Translations under genes and position numbers: made by a program | In this document: one piece after another, positions 8,037-16,601 of the stretch | How the letters are laid out: the number at the start of each line of letters is the position of its first letter | Position numbering within the stretch: the first letter of the stretch is position 1 | Notes under the pieces: generated by a model | The model's database searches: none | What the model saw: the letters and a program-made list of their open reading frames with translations, nothing else | Told to the model about the DNA's origin: nothing | Assembly: GCA_965225625.1 (NCBI GenBank) | Contig: CBDDBH010000018.1 | Span: 84,486-148,485, forward strand | Origin: CBDDBH01 sp965225625 | GTDB lineage: Bacteria; Pseudomonadota; Gammaproteobacteria; JADZEE01 | Direction of reading: 5' to 3' | Length of the DNA stretch: 64,000 bases

Positions 8037-8417
8037 TCACGCGCTATTCTTCTCGTCAATCTCGGCAAATAGTTCATCAGCCATGCGAGAACTGCCAACG
8101 GCAACCGGCCAGCCGCCGTAGTGCGCCAGATGAATGATCATCTCGCGAATAGTCTCGCGGCTGATGCCAATATTGAGCGCCCCGCGCATGTGAATTTTGA
8201 ACTCTTCATAGCGACCCAACGCGATCAGTGCTGCCAAGGTGATCATAGAGCGGTCGCGAAGTTCCAACCCCGGGCGCCGCCATACGTCGCCGAACAAGTT
8301 GCCGAGCGTAATATCGTAAAAGTCGCCAGAGATGACGGCTTTGCCTTTTTCCGGCCGTCGACCAAAGTAAGTTTCGAGAAGGTCTTCGCCGGCCGCGACG
8401 CGATCAGGATCGGACAT
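8037..8417 (-). CDS. Carboxymuconolactone decarboxylase family protein
   Basis: This 126-aa protein belongs to the CMD family. Conserved features are RDRSMITLAALIALGRYEEFKIHMRGALNIGISRETIREMIIHLAHYGGWP, covering the central helices and the conserved histidine. It has the small-subunit length of 4-carboxymuconolactone decarboxylases and lacks the CxxC pair of the AhpD peroxidase branch. It starts at 8417 behind AAGGAGAAA. It is read in the same direction as the monooxygenase gene 50 bases downstream, so the two may be co-transcribed. The substrate is not certain, since many CMD proteins outside the pca operon have other roles. Confidence 0.82.
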   Translation of the reverse strand: MSDPDRVAAGEDLLETYFGRRPEKGKAVISGDFYDITLGNLFGDVWRRPGLELRDRSMITLAALIALGRYEEFKIHMRGALNIGISRETIREMIIHLAHYGGWPVAVGSSRMADELFAEIDEKNSA

Positions 8418-8615
8418 TGGGTTTTTCTCCTTAAGTAATCACTGCGCTCATGCGCGCAAGCTGTTGTCGAATTCTAGACAGGTGACTAAACCGGATCAAG
8501 CCAAGACTGGCATAGGTTGCCACTACCCAGCCGCCGAGCATCATCCGCCCGCGATATACAGGTTGTGGTGTCAACGTCCTCCTGTTATTACTTTGCTGAG
8601 AGCTGAGGAGGCATT

Positions 8616-9803
8616 ATGAAAAACTTCGGGGTCTGCCGTGCAATGGTTGCGGCGGCAATCGTCACGTTTGCCAGCACCACGCAGGCTGGCGACACCGCCA
8701 GGACGATCGACGTCATCACTATAATGCCTGCCACGAACATACTCGGCTGGGCACCCCACCGCTTCGCCGAAGAGGTTACAACGCTCACGGCTGGTTCGCT
8801 CACACTACAGGTGAAGCGACTCGACGAAGTGGGATCATCGCTGCCGGAGATCTTTGATCAGGTTGATGCCGGCACGCAGAAGATGTTCGCCGCACCTCCG
8901 GTTGCTTTCTGGATCAAGGGCCAACGACCGCCGTTCGGCATTCTGCTGGTGTCCGGCATCCCGTTCGGATTCGCCGCGGACGAATATCTCGCCTGGTACT
9001 ACGAAGCGGGCGGGCAACAACTCATTCAGGATATCTTTGACCGCAACAGCATTCACGCAAATGTGATCGTTCTGCCGCTAGCGGTCACCTCGACGGAGCC
9101 CCCGGCTTCTTCATCGACCCGATCGCCGATGATCCGGACGCGTTCAACGCCACCGGCATCACCTACAGGATCAACTATCTCGGCAGTAAAGTGATGAAAG
9201 CCGCCTTTCCCGATCTCAATATGGTCACCACCCCCGCTGGCGTCGTCCCGGTTGACGATCTCTGCACGGGGAAAGATCCAAGGAGCCGAGCTGGGGACGC
9301 TCTCACATTATGAAGGTTTCTTCTTTGATCAATTCAGCCACTCTAACGGCGACAACATCGTCGAGTGCGGATTCAAGCACCTGTACCTGTCGAGCTGGCA
9401 ACAACTGATGATCAGTAGTTGGCTTGCTATTGACCGCGGTTTTTTCGAAAGCCTCAAGCCTCATGAGCAACAGGCGATTGTCTCGGCCGCTCAATCTAAT
9501 GTCATGCGCTCGCTTGCCGTCGACATTGCCGGAGGCGCCGCCGCGCTGCGAAGGATTGCCGCTGCTGGAGCCATCATCCATGCCGGCTTGCCTCCCAAGA
9601 TCGTCGCTCGCCTGAGAGAAAAGGCGGCTGAGATCGTGAAACAGGAGATGGCCGCCGACACCGACGTCGCACAGATCATTGCCAGCATGAAAAAATTCGC
9701 CAAAGCCAATCAAGCGGCACTTCTGTATGAAGGGATCCCCCAAGACCAACGCTTCAATCTCTTTCCCGGCTGGGAGTCTGACTATCCGATAAGAGATCAG
9801 TAA
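8616..9803 (+). pseudogene. TRAP-type solute-binding protein (DctP-like), doubly frameshifted
   Basis: The frames assemble into an exported TRAP binding protein of normal length (about 395 aa). It has a signal peptide (MKNFGVCRAMVAAAIVTFAS...), the early region RFAEEVTTLTAGSLTLQV, then GFFIDPIADDPDAFNATGIT in a second frame, and a return to the first frame at KIQGAELGTLSHYEGFFFDQ. The shifts fall near 9090 and 9270 and nearly compensate, but the first frame meets a TGA at 9192-9194. The DctQ and DctM membrane subunits are not in the window, so it was probably already an orphan. The start has a strong GAGGAGG site. Confidence 0.78.
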
Positions 9804-9810
9804 CATTTTC

Positions 9811-11349
9811 ATGGAAATCGACCGCACACTCCCGCGCCCTACTTCCCTGGTCCACGCACTGCAGTGCGCCGTCGCGGCACAACCGCAACGCGTTGCGATA
9901 ATTTACGCGCAAGAGCAGCTTACTTACCTGGAGATGGAACGCGCAGTTGTCGGACTCGCGGATCTGCTCGTGACTCTCGGCGTAACAGGAAAACGGGTCG
10001 CCCTGGCGATGGCAAACTCGAACGATATGGCGGTCGCACTGATGGCGGTTGTCGCGGCCAAAGCACAGGTCGTGCCGCTCAATCCTTTTCTCACGCATGA
10101 CGAAATGGCGCCGCAGTTGGAACTCTGCAACCCCCAGGTTTTGATTTCAGACGCGGTCAGTGAACGCAAAGCGCGAACGCTGGGAACACAGAAGAATATC
10201 CCGCACGTGCTGACGTTCGCACCCCACGGGCTTTCCCTGGCAACGTGGCGCGACGACGATAGCCTCAAGATCACGCCAGCGCATTTACCTGAAGCCGACG
10301 ATGACGCATTGTTGGTATTTACCGGAGGCACGACGGGGATCTCTAAAGGTGTACCGCACACCCATCGTGGCCTGTCGGTTAATCTGATATTACATTGCAC
10401 GACCTGGCCTGTTGTTTTCGGTAGTGAAACGTTTCTAAACGTCTCGCCGATGTTCCACGTGTGGGGCCTTACCTACGCAACCTGGATCCCCATGTATACC
10501 CATGGAACGTTGGTAATCATCCCGAAGTACGAACCGGACGTCGTGATAAGCGCACTGGACGAATATGGGGTAACCGTGTTCGCAGGCGGTCCCGCGCCAA
10601 TCTATATGGGCATGCTGGACAGCTCTGCGATGGCCGGTGCTGATCTCTCAAGGCTCAAATATTGCCTGTCGGGCGGGGCACCGGTGCCCGAAGAACTGCA
10701 CCAAAGCTGGCAAACCTTAACCGGGTGTGCAATCTCGGAAGGCTACGGGATGTCGGAAGGCGCACCGATTTGTAATTCGCGCGTCAACCTCCCGATCAAA
10801 CCCTATTCTGTAGGCCTGCCGGTCCCGGAAACAGAGGTACAAATTGTCGACCTTGAAACTGGCACGGAACTCATGGGCGTAGGCGAGCCCGGCGAGGTTA
10901 GATTACGCGGCGGCCAGTTTACCCGTGGTTACCTAAACAACCCTGAGGAAAACGCCACGCTCATCCGCGATGATTGGTTATACACCGGCGATATCGGCTA
11001 TCTGGACGAAGACGGTTACTTGTTCCTGGTAGACCGCAAAAAGGACATGATTATCGTCGGCGGCTACAACGTCTACCCGCGACAAGTTGATGAAGTGCTT
11101 TTCGCGCATGACAAGATCCAGGAAGCAGCCACTGTAGGAAAAGCAGATCATAAGTTGGGCGAAGTACTGATTGCGTATGTGCTGCTCAAGCACGGTGAAA
11201 CCATGGATGAAGATGAGTTCTTCGCTTACTGCAAAGAAAAAATGGTGAAATACAAACGCCCGGTCGAGGTGAATTTCGTCGATACATTACCGCGCACTGG
11301 CGCCCGCAAGATCGACAAGAAGCTATTGCGCGCCCAAGCGACACAATAA
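9811..11349 (+). CDS. AMP-dependent acyl-CoA synthetase/ligase
   Basis: This 512-aa ANL-superfamily enzyme activates a carboxylic acid with ATP and CoA. The phosphate-binding A3 motif is FTGGTTGISKGVPHTH, followed by SEGYGMSEGAP (A5), WLYTGDIGYLDEDGY (A7), VDRKKDMIIVGGYNVYP (A8) and a C-terminal lysine in GARKIDKK. All are intact. The likely substrate is an aromatic or medium-chain acid made by the surrounding catabolic genes. It starts 7 bases after the end of the broken TRAP gene, so the two were probably co-transcribed. Confidence 0.88.
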   Translation: MEIDRTLPRPTSLVHALQCAVAAQPQRVAIIYAQEQLTYLEMERAVVGLADLLVTLGVTGKRVALAMANSNDMAVALMAVVAAKAQVVPLNPFLTHDEMAPQLELCNPQVLISDAVSERKARTLGTQKNIPHVLTFAPHGLSLATWRDDDSLKITPAHLPEADDDALLVFTGGTTGISKGVPHTHRGLSVNLILHCTTWPVVFGSETFLNVSPMFHVWGLTYATWIPMYTHGTLVIIPKYEPDVVISALDEYGVTVFAGGPAPIYMGMLDSSAMAGADLSRLKYCLSGGAPVPEELHQSWQTLTGCAISEGYGMSEGAPICNSRVNLPIKPYSVGLPVPETEVQIVDLETGTELMGVGEPGEVRLRGGQFTRGYLNNPEENATLIRDDWLYTGDIGYLDEDGYLFLVDRKKDMIIVGGYNVYPRQVDEVLFAHDKIQEAATVGKADHKLGEVLIAYVLLKHGETMDEDEFFAYCKEKMVKYKRPVEVNFVDTLPRTGARKIDKKLLRAQATQ

Positions 11350-11370
11350 TTTCGAATAAAATATGCTGGG

Positions 11371-12300
11371 CTAACCGTGCGCTTTGTTCCAACCGGCTAT
11401 GACATCGTCCATGTCATGTGGCCGGAAAAATATCTCAGGAACTTGTTTGTTACCCCAGACCGACCAGATATCGTCCAATTCCCAATCCGTGCGGATCTCC
11501 CAGGCGTCGTCATCGACTATACGATCCATGTCGGAGAAAAACTCGAAAAAGTTGCCGGACGGATCCTTCATGTACCAGAACACGTTGCCGCCAACGTAGT
11601 GTCGCCCCATACCGGCAATGTGACGGTCGTCCTCATGATTGCGAAGATAGGTCGAGGCGGCGTGACCGACCGCGTCGAAATCGTCATGTTCCAGCGCATA
11701 GTGATTCAAATAGGGAACCTTGCCTGGGGTGATCAGAAAGTTGTGGTGGTCGGGTGAACAGCGCATAAAGGTGGCAGCGCCGCCGACGATATCGGTTACT
11801 CGAAATCCGAGCGCCTTGTATAGCTCAGGTGATTTTTTTGGGTCCGGCGTGCCGACGACGAGGTGGCCCAGGCGGCGCGGTTGACGAGGTTTATCTTCAA
11901 TGATGACCTCTGATCGCACACCGTTGCGTGGCCGGTTACCCGGCCGGTTCACCTGCCGTACGGGTTGTTCGGCAATATCGAAACGCGGTGCCGGCTCAAC
12001 CGTCACTTCCCAGCGATTAATTGGATCCACAACTTTCAGCTGTTCGCCTGTTAAAGAATAGGTTATGCCAAGCGCATCGAGATTCTTCGCGGCGGTTGCG
12101 AGATCCTGTTCTGATTCGCAGCCTATGCGCATGCCGCATAGCTGCCGGTACGGTGTCTCGACGACGCGGATCTGATCGGGCTGCTCACGTCCACCCCAGC
12201 TGCCAGCGCCACCGCTCAGTCCGATTTCCTGGTAAAAATCGTCGAGCAGGCTCGGATCCGGAACCCCAAATTCAGCGTCAATGAGGCGATGTAGGGCCAT
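11371..12300 (-). CDS. Two-domain type I extradiol dioxygenase (VOC superfamily)
   Basis: The 309-aa protein has two vicinal-oxygen-chelate domains. The C-terminal one carries the iron triad at His146 (RRLGHLVVG), His200 (YLNHYALEHD) and Glu253 (GNFFEFFSD). The order and spacing match BphC-type catechol ring-cleaving enzymes. It would open the ring of a catechol by meta-cleavage, fitting the monooxygenase at 6863 and the disrupted FAH-family hydrolase. It converges on the acyl-CoA ligase and diverges from the TetR gene. A repeat-rich candidate operator lies just before its start. The exact catechol is not deducible. Confidence 0.82.
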   Translation of the reverse strand: MALHRLIDAEFGVPDPSLLDDFYQEIGLSGGAGSWGGREQPDQIRVVETPYRQLCGMRIGCESEQDLATAAKNLDALGITYSLTGEQLKVVDPINRWEVTVEPAPRFDIAEQPVRQVNRPGNRPRNGVRSEVIIEDKPRQPRRLGHLVVGTPDPKKSPELYKALGFRVTDIVGGAATFMRCSPDHHNFLITPGKVPYLNHYALEHDDFDAVGHAASTYLRNHEDDRHIAGMGRHYVGGNVFWYMKDPSGNFFEFFSDMDRIVDDDAWEIRTDWELDDIWSVWGNKQVPEIFFRPHDMDDVIAGWNKAHG

Positions 12301-12312
12301 AACGAACTATCC

Positions 12313-12344
12313 TCTAGTCGAGTGACTAGATTTAGTCTAGTCGA
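12313..12344. promoter_or_regulatory. Candidate TetR operator (CTAGTC-type repeats)
   Basis: The gap between the divergent dioxygenase and TetR genes holds an inverted repeat CTAGTC-GAGT-GACTAG (12314-12329) and a direct repeat TCTAGTCGA at 12313 and 12336. Such sites next to a tetR gene usually bind its product. The same CTAGTC core appears in the long repeat upstream of the nitrile hydratase genes. Confidence 0.5.
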
Positions 12345-12469
12345 AGGTCCTAGAATCTGGCAAGCAAACACGAGGAAACCAAAGTGGCAGTGATTGCAGA
12401 CGACATGCGGGCGTATTTTGAATGCTTGCCGTTCGCCGGCCGGGTTGGTAGTTACGAGGCGACACAATT

Positions 12470-13048
12470 GTGAGCGCGTTGCCCGCACGCGGCAGTGACG
12501 CGGTGAAAACGGCACTTATTGAAGCGGCGGCCGAGATGCTCGCCGATGTCGGACCGCGTGCATTGTCGGTGCGGGAAGTCGCGGCCGCCGCCGGCGTGAA
12601 CCATGGTCAGATCCATCACTATTTCGGCGGCAAGCGCGGCCTGTTACGTGCCGCGATGAGCTACCTGGCCGAGCAGCATTTAGCTAACGCGACCCGGCGT
12701 GCCCGCGGCGGGCCGGTGCCCCCGGCGCTGACGCTGGGAGATGACGCGCACTACTGGCGCGCAATCGCCCACAGCGTGTTGGAGGGCGATATGGATCTCG
12801 CCCGCGTTGAGATCCACGAGGGTATTTCAGTACCACGCCGAGCACTCAAAGCGCTGATACAGCGCGCAGGAACGACCGAAGACGATCTAGATTTCAAAGC
12901 CCATTTCGCCGCCGCCGCCGCGCTACAGTTGGGGTGGGCTGCCTTCGAGGACTTCGTGCTGCTGTTGGCCGATGTGGACGAAGCCGACCATCACGCGCTG
13001 CGCAAACGGGTGAAGCGTCTGGTCAAACAACTCACTGACTTGGAGTAG
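12470..13048 (+). CDS. TetR/AcrR family transcriptional regulator
   Basis: A 192-aa repressor-like protein starting at GTG 12470. The N-terminal helix-turn-helix spans about residues 17-60: AAAEMLADVGPRALSVREVAAAAGVNHGQIHHYFGGKRGLLRAAM. The rest is the helical ligand domain. It diverges from the extradiol dioxygenase and is followed four bases later by an SDR gene, so it probably controls both. The symmetric CTAGTC repeats at 12313-12344 are its likely operator. The inducer is unknown, probably a pathway acid or CoA ester. Confidence 0.88.
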   Translation: MSALPARGSDAVKTALIEAAAEMLADVGPRALSVREVAAAAGVNHGQIHHYFGGKRGLLRAAMSYLAEQHLANATRRARGGPVPPALTLGDDAHYWRAIAHSVLEGDMDLARVEIHEGISVPRRALKALIQRAGTTEDDLDFKAHFAAAAALQLGWAAFEDFVLLLADVDEADHHALRKRVKRLVKQLTDLE

Positions 13049-13052
13049 TGCC

Positions 13053-13832
13053 ATGGAACTGGGAATAAAGGGACGTAAAGCAATTGTTTGTGCATCGAGC
13101 CGAGGACTCGGTCGCGCCTGCGCCACTGCACTCGCGCATGAAGGCGTAGACGTTGTCGTCAACGGCCGAAACGAGGATTCACTCGTCGAGACCGCGGAAA
13201 GTATCCGCGCACAAACCGGTGTTTCGGTAACGCCCATTGTGGCGGATCTGGATGACCCGGCGGACCGCGAACGACTCATTGCCGCTTGCCCTGACGCCGA
13301 TATCCTGGTGAATAACAACGGCGGACCACGGCCGGGCCGCTTTCAGGACTGGGGCCACGCTGAGTGGCTGGCCGCGCTCGAGTCAAATCTACTCGCGCCG
13401 GTATTGCTGATCCGCGCGCTGCTACCGGGCATGCGCGAACGCGGTTTCGGGCGCATCGTGAACATCACTTCCGCCATGGTGAAGTCGCCACGCGGACCTA
13501 TGGGTCTGTCGACCGCAGCGCGTGCCGGACTCACCGCCGTTTGTAAGGCGTTGTCTCAGGACGTCGCGCGTCATAACGTGGCGATTAACAACTTGCTACC
13601 GGAGCGTATCGATACGGATCGCCAGGTACAGATGGCACAGGTCGTTGCCAAGGCGCGTGGCATAACCTATGAAGAAGCGCGTGCCGAACAGGTAGCCGGC
13701 ATCGCCGCCGGACGGCTGGGCACACCGGCGGAATTCGCCGCGGCGTGTGCGTTTATGTGCAGCGCGCAGGCCGGCTTCATCTCCGGTCAGAACCTGCAAC
13801 TCGACGGCGGCTCGTACCCGGGACTTATCTGA
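13053..13832 (+). CDS. Atypical short-chain dehydrogenase/reductase
   Basis: A 259-aa SDR with the Rossmann NAD(P) motif CASSRGLGRACA near residue 14, LVNNNGG near 85, and the active-site serine at 140 (NITSAM). The catalytic Tyr-x3-Lys is missing: the region reads GLSTAARAG, placing Ser153 and Arg157 where tyrosine and lysine are expected. The C-terminal SGQNLQLDGGSYPG is normal. The fold and cofactor site are therefore intact but standard proton transfer is doubtful; a group of SDR relatives shares this change. It lies four bases after the TetR gene and is co-transcribed with it. Confidence 0.8.
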   Translation: MELGIKGRKAIVCASSRGLGRACATALAHEGVDVVVNGRNEDSLVETAESIRAQTGVSVTPIVADLDDPADRERLIAACPDADILVNNNGGPRPGRFQDWGHAEWLAALESNLLAPVLLIRALLPGMRERGFGRIVNITSAMVKSPRGPMGLSTAARAGLTAVCKALSQDVARHNVAINNLLPERIDTDRQVQMAQVVAKARGITYEEARAEQVAGIAAGRLGTPAEFAAACAFMCSAQAGFISGQNLQLDGGSYPGLI

Positions 13833-13853
13833 CGCGGGCTAGCCAGCAAAAAA

Positions 13854-15440
13854 TCATTTCAGCGTGAATCCTTCGTAACCACGTTCAACGACCTCGGTGC
13901 ATTTCTGCACGTACGGAAGGACACCGAAATACGGCATGAACACGCGCGGTTTGCCGGGAATATTGGCGCCTAGATACCAGGAATTACCGGTGTACAGTAC
14001 CGTCGGCTTGGCCACTTCCGTCACATGCTCTACCCACGCGTCTTCGGCCTCGGCAGTCGGCTCAATCGTGCTGAGACCCTGTTCTCGCAGGTAGGCAATA
14101 CAATCACCGATCCAATTTACGTGTTGTTCGATCGTGTGCGTCATTACCGAGAGCACGGACGGACTCCCTGGTCCTGAGATCGTAAAGAGATTTGGGAAAC
14201 CAGCTGTGCCGATCCCGAGATAGGTGCGCGGACCCGCAGCCCACTTTTCCTTCAAAGCACGCCCGCCGATGCCGCGAATATCAATCTTGTTCAAAGTACC
14301 CGTCATCGCATCGAAGCCAGTCGCGAAAACGATGACGTCCACGTCATAGCGGTTAGCGCCCACGACCAAGCCGTTTGCGGTGATCTGCGCAATAGGCGTC
14401 GAGCTGATATCAACAAGTGTGACGTTGTCGCGGTTAAAGGTTTCGTAATAGCCGCTGTCTACGCACAAACGCTTACAGCCGAAGGGATTCTTCGGTGTCA
14501 GTAGTTCTGCTACGGCTGGATCCTTTACCGTTTCCCGGATCTTGCGTTTTACGAACTCCGCCGCTGTTTTGTTGGCCTCAGGATTGAACAGCAGATCTGC
14601 GAACGAGGCCATGAACGGCAGCCCGCCCGCCTCCCATCGCTGCTGATATTCTCTAGCAAGCACCTCCGGCGTCGCATCCGCGGCACATCGATCATGCAGG
14701 CGCATGTTCGCGCCCAACAGGCTCTGGTGGTTTTGTTCTCTGAAGCTGTCGTAGTTGGCTTTGAACTCCTGCTGCGCTGCGCGATCCCACTTAAAGTTAT
14801 GTGCCGGCACCGAATAATTCGCGGTGCGCTGAAAAACGGTCAAATGCTCCGCTTGTTCGGCGATAACAGGAATAGACTGTATCCCTGATGAGCCAGTACC
14901 GATGACGGCAACCCGTTTGCCGGCGAAAGTGATCGGTTCATGCGGCCAGTTTCCGGTGTCATAGGTCTCGCCGGAAAACGAATCGATGCCTTTGATGTCC
15001 GGTCGGTTAAACGACGACAGACAACCGGTGCCCATAATGCAGTACTTTGCAGATACTTCGCCCTCCGGGACACGCACAATCCATCGCTCGGTTTGCTCAT
15101 TAAAATGAGCTGCCGTTAACCGCGTGTTGAGCTGGATGTCGTCTCGTAATCCGAAACGATCGGCTACATGCTCTATATACGCCAGTATTTCCGCTTGTTT
15201 GGCATAGCGATCGCTCCACTCCCATTCCTGCTGTAGCTCGGGCGAGAATTCGAACGAGTATTCCATGCTCTCGACGTCGCAACGCGCACCCGGATACCGG
15301 TTCCAATACCAGGTGCCGCCGATCCCAGCGCCGGCTTCGTACACCCGCGCGCTCAGCCCCAGTTCACGTACGCGGTGCAACATGTAAAGACCGGCGAAGC
15401 CGGCGCCGACGATTACGGCGTCACATTCGGTTTGTTTCAC
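13854..15440 (-). CDS. Baeyer-Villiger-type flavin monooxygenase
   Basis: A 528-aa class B flavoprotein of the cyclohexanone/phenylacetone monooxygenase type, inserting oxygen into ketones or oxidising heteroatoms. It has the FAD motif VIVGAGFAGLYM near residue 10, the BVMO signature GGTWYWNRYPGARCD at 41-55, and the second Rossmann motif VIGTGSSGIQ. The hallmark FxGxxxHxxxWP reads FSGETYDTGNWP at 155-166, with aspartate 161 replacing histidine, so oxygenation may be altered. It starts at GTG 15440, which overlaps the stop of a 23-codon remnant of a hydantoinase gene. The substrate is probably a cyclic or aryl ketone. Confidence 0.85.
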   Translation of the reverse strand: MKQTECDAVIVGAGFAGLYMLHRVRELGLSARVYEAGAGIGGTWYWNRYPGARCDVESMEYSFEFSPELQQEWEWSDRYAKQAEILAYIEHVADRFGLRDDIQLNTRLTAAHFNEQTERWIVRVPEGEVSAKYCIMGTGCLSSFNRPDIKGIDSFSGETYDTGNWPHEPITFAGKRVAVIGTGSSGIQSIPVIAEQAEHLTVFQRTANYSVPAHNFKWDRAAQQEFKANYDSFREQNHQSLLGANMRLHDRCAADATPEVLAREYQQRWEAGGLPFMASFADLLFNPEANKTAAEFVKRKIRETVKDPAVAELLTPKNPFGCKRLCVDSGYYETFNRDNVTLVDISSTPIAQITANGLVVGANRYDVDVIVFATGFDAMTGTLNKIDIRGIGGRALKEKWAAGPRTYLGIGTAGFPNLFTISGPGSPSVLSVMTHTIEQHVNWIGDCIAYLREQGLSTIEPTAEAEDAWVEHVTEVAKPTVLYTGNSWYLGANIPGKPRVFMPYFGVLPYVQKCTEVVERGYEGFTLK

Positions 15441-15508
15441 GAGTGGTGGCCGCGAACTACGAAATCGGTGAACGTGCCACCGACATCAATTCCAATTTCA
15501 TAACTCAT
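15437..15508 (-). pseudogene. Remnant of hydantoinase/oxoprolinase A gene (first 23 codons)
   Basis: An ATG at 15508 opens MSYEIGIDVGGTFTDFVVRG and stops after 23 codons at 15437. GIDVGGTFTD is the phosphate-binding start of HyuA proteins and is recognisable even at this length; compare WIDRGGTFTD in the intact gene at 42529. The TGA overlaps the GTG of the monooxygenase (GTGA). A deletion probably joined the hyuA start to the monooxygenase gene, leaving this leader in place to couple translation. Confidence 0.6.
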
Positions 15509-15661
15509 TACGACAAGCCCCTGAATAATTAGTCAAATCAATTTGTGTACATACTAATTTATTAGCAACGCCTGGTTGCGGAGTTTTTGTTTTCTATTAA
15601 TTTTGCGACACGTATATTACGATTATCGAGCAAAAGATCGAGGACGTACTGGCCACTATCA

Positions 15662-16534
15662 ATGTCTACTAACGCGGTATACAAGGGATTCGACCACTCG
15701 GCACTGGAGCGTGAGTACAGCGCGCGGGGTACCGTGCCCGTAACGGTATTCGAAGCCGCGGTTGCACGCTACGCCGAACTAAGCGCCCTTAGTCGTAAGG
15801 AGCTCGATTGCCGACTCGACGTTTCATACGGTCCCACTGGCGAACAAGTGCTCGACATCTTCCCGGCCGGCGCCGGTGCACCGCTACTTGTTTTCATCCA
15901 CGGTGGCTATTGGCGGGCGATGAGCCACAAGGAATCGAGTTTCATGGCGCAAAGCCTTACTGCCGCCGGTGCGGCCGTCGCAGCCGTGAACTACGCCCTC
16001 GCGCCGGCGGTGAGCCTCGATGAAATAGTACGTCAGTGTCGCGCGGCGCTGGCCTGGTGTTACTCCAATGCGCATAAGTTCGGCGTGGATCCCGAACGCC
16101 TGTATCTGTGTGGGAATTCCGCCGGTGGCCACCTGGTAGGGATGCTGATTGCCGACGGCTGGCACGACGCGTTTAGCGTGCCCGAGAACTGCGTTAAAGG
16201 CGCCTGCGCACTCAGCGGTTTGTACGATCTTGAACCGATCCAGATGGCCGAGCCGAATACCTGGCTGCACCTGGATGACGCGGCGGTCCATCGTAACAGT
16301 CCGCTACGTCACATACCCAAAACAACAGGCTGCCCGCTGATCGTCTCCTATGGCGGCAACGAAACGAGCGAGTTCAAGCGCCAGACATTGGATTTTAGGC
16401 AGGCCTGGCGGCAGGCCGGGTTTGATTGCGAACACGTGGCCATGGAGCATGCCAACCACTTCGATATCGTCCTGGACCTGTGTGATCCTAACGGTCGGCT
16501 GACGCGGCCCTTGCTTGAGCTGATGAACCCCTAG
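15662..16534 (+). CDS. Alpha/beta hydrolase, kynurenine-formamidase-like
   Basis: A 290-aa serine hydrolase. I chose the ATG at 15662 because the frame upstream has no family sequence. The oxyanion motif is HGGYWRAMSHKESS, the nucleophile elbow GNSAGGHL, and the catalytic histidine MEHANHFDIV. The HGGYW form is typical of arylformamidases, so an N-formyl or ester bond is a likely target. It is divergent from the monooxygenase. A short CTAAT-TT-ATTAG repeat at 15554-15565 in the gap may be regulatory. No kynurenine genes accompany it, so the physiological substrate is open. Confidence 0.8.
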   Translation: MSTNAVYKGFDHSALEREYSARGTVPVTVFEAAVARYAELSALSRKELDCRLDVSYGPTGEQVLDIFPAGAGAPLLVFIHGGYWRAMSHKESSFMAQSLTAAGAAVAAVNYALAPAVSLDEIVRQCRAALAWCYSNAHKFGVDPERLYLCGNSAGGHLVGMLIADGWHDAFSVPENCVKGACALSGLYDLEPIQMAEPNTWLHLDDAAVHRNSPLRHIPKTTGCPLIVSYGGNETSEFKRQTLDFRQAWRQAGFDCEHVAMEHANHFDIVLDLCDPNGRLTRPLLELMNP

Positions 16535-16601
16535 TCGGATCTTCAAATCAAGCAATTCGTTACCCCAAAATGGCAAGCGTTCTAGTCCTCGGCGGCAACG
16601 G

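Noticed and set aside
12301..12469. CRISPR-like spaced repeats near the TetR gene
   Set aside because: Only two 9-base copies occur and they fit an operator; no array or cas gene exists in the window.
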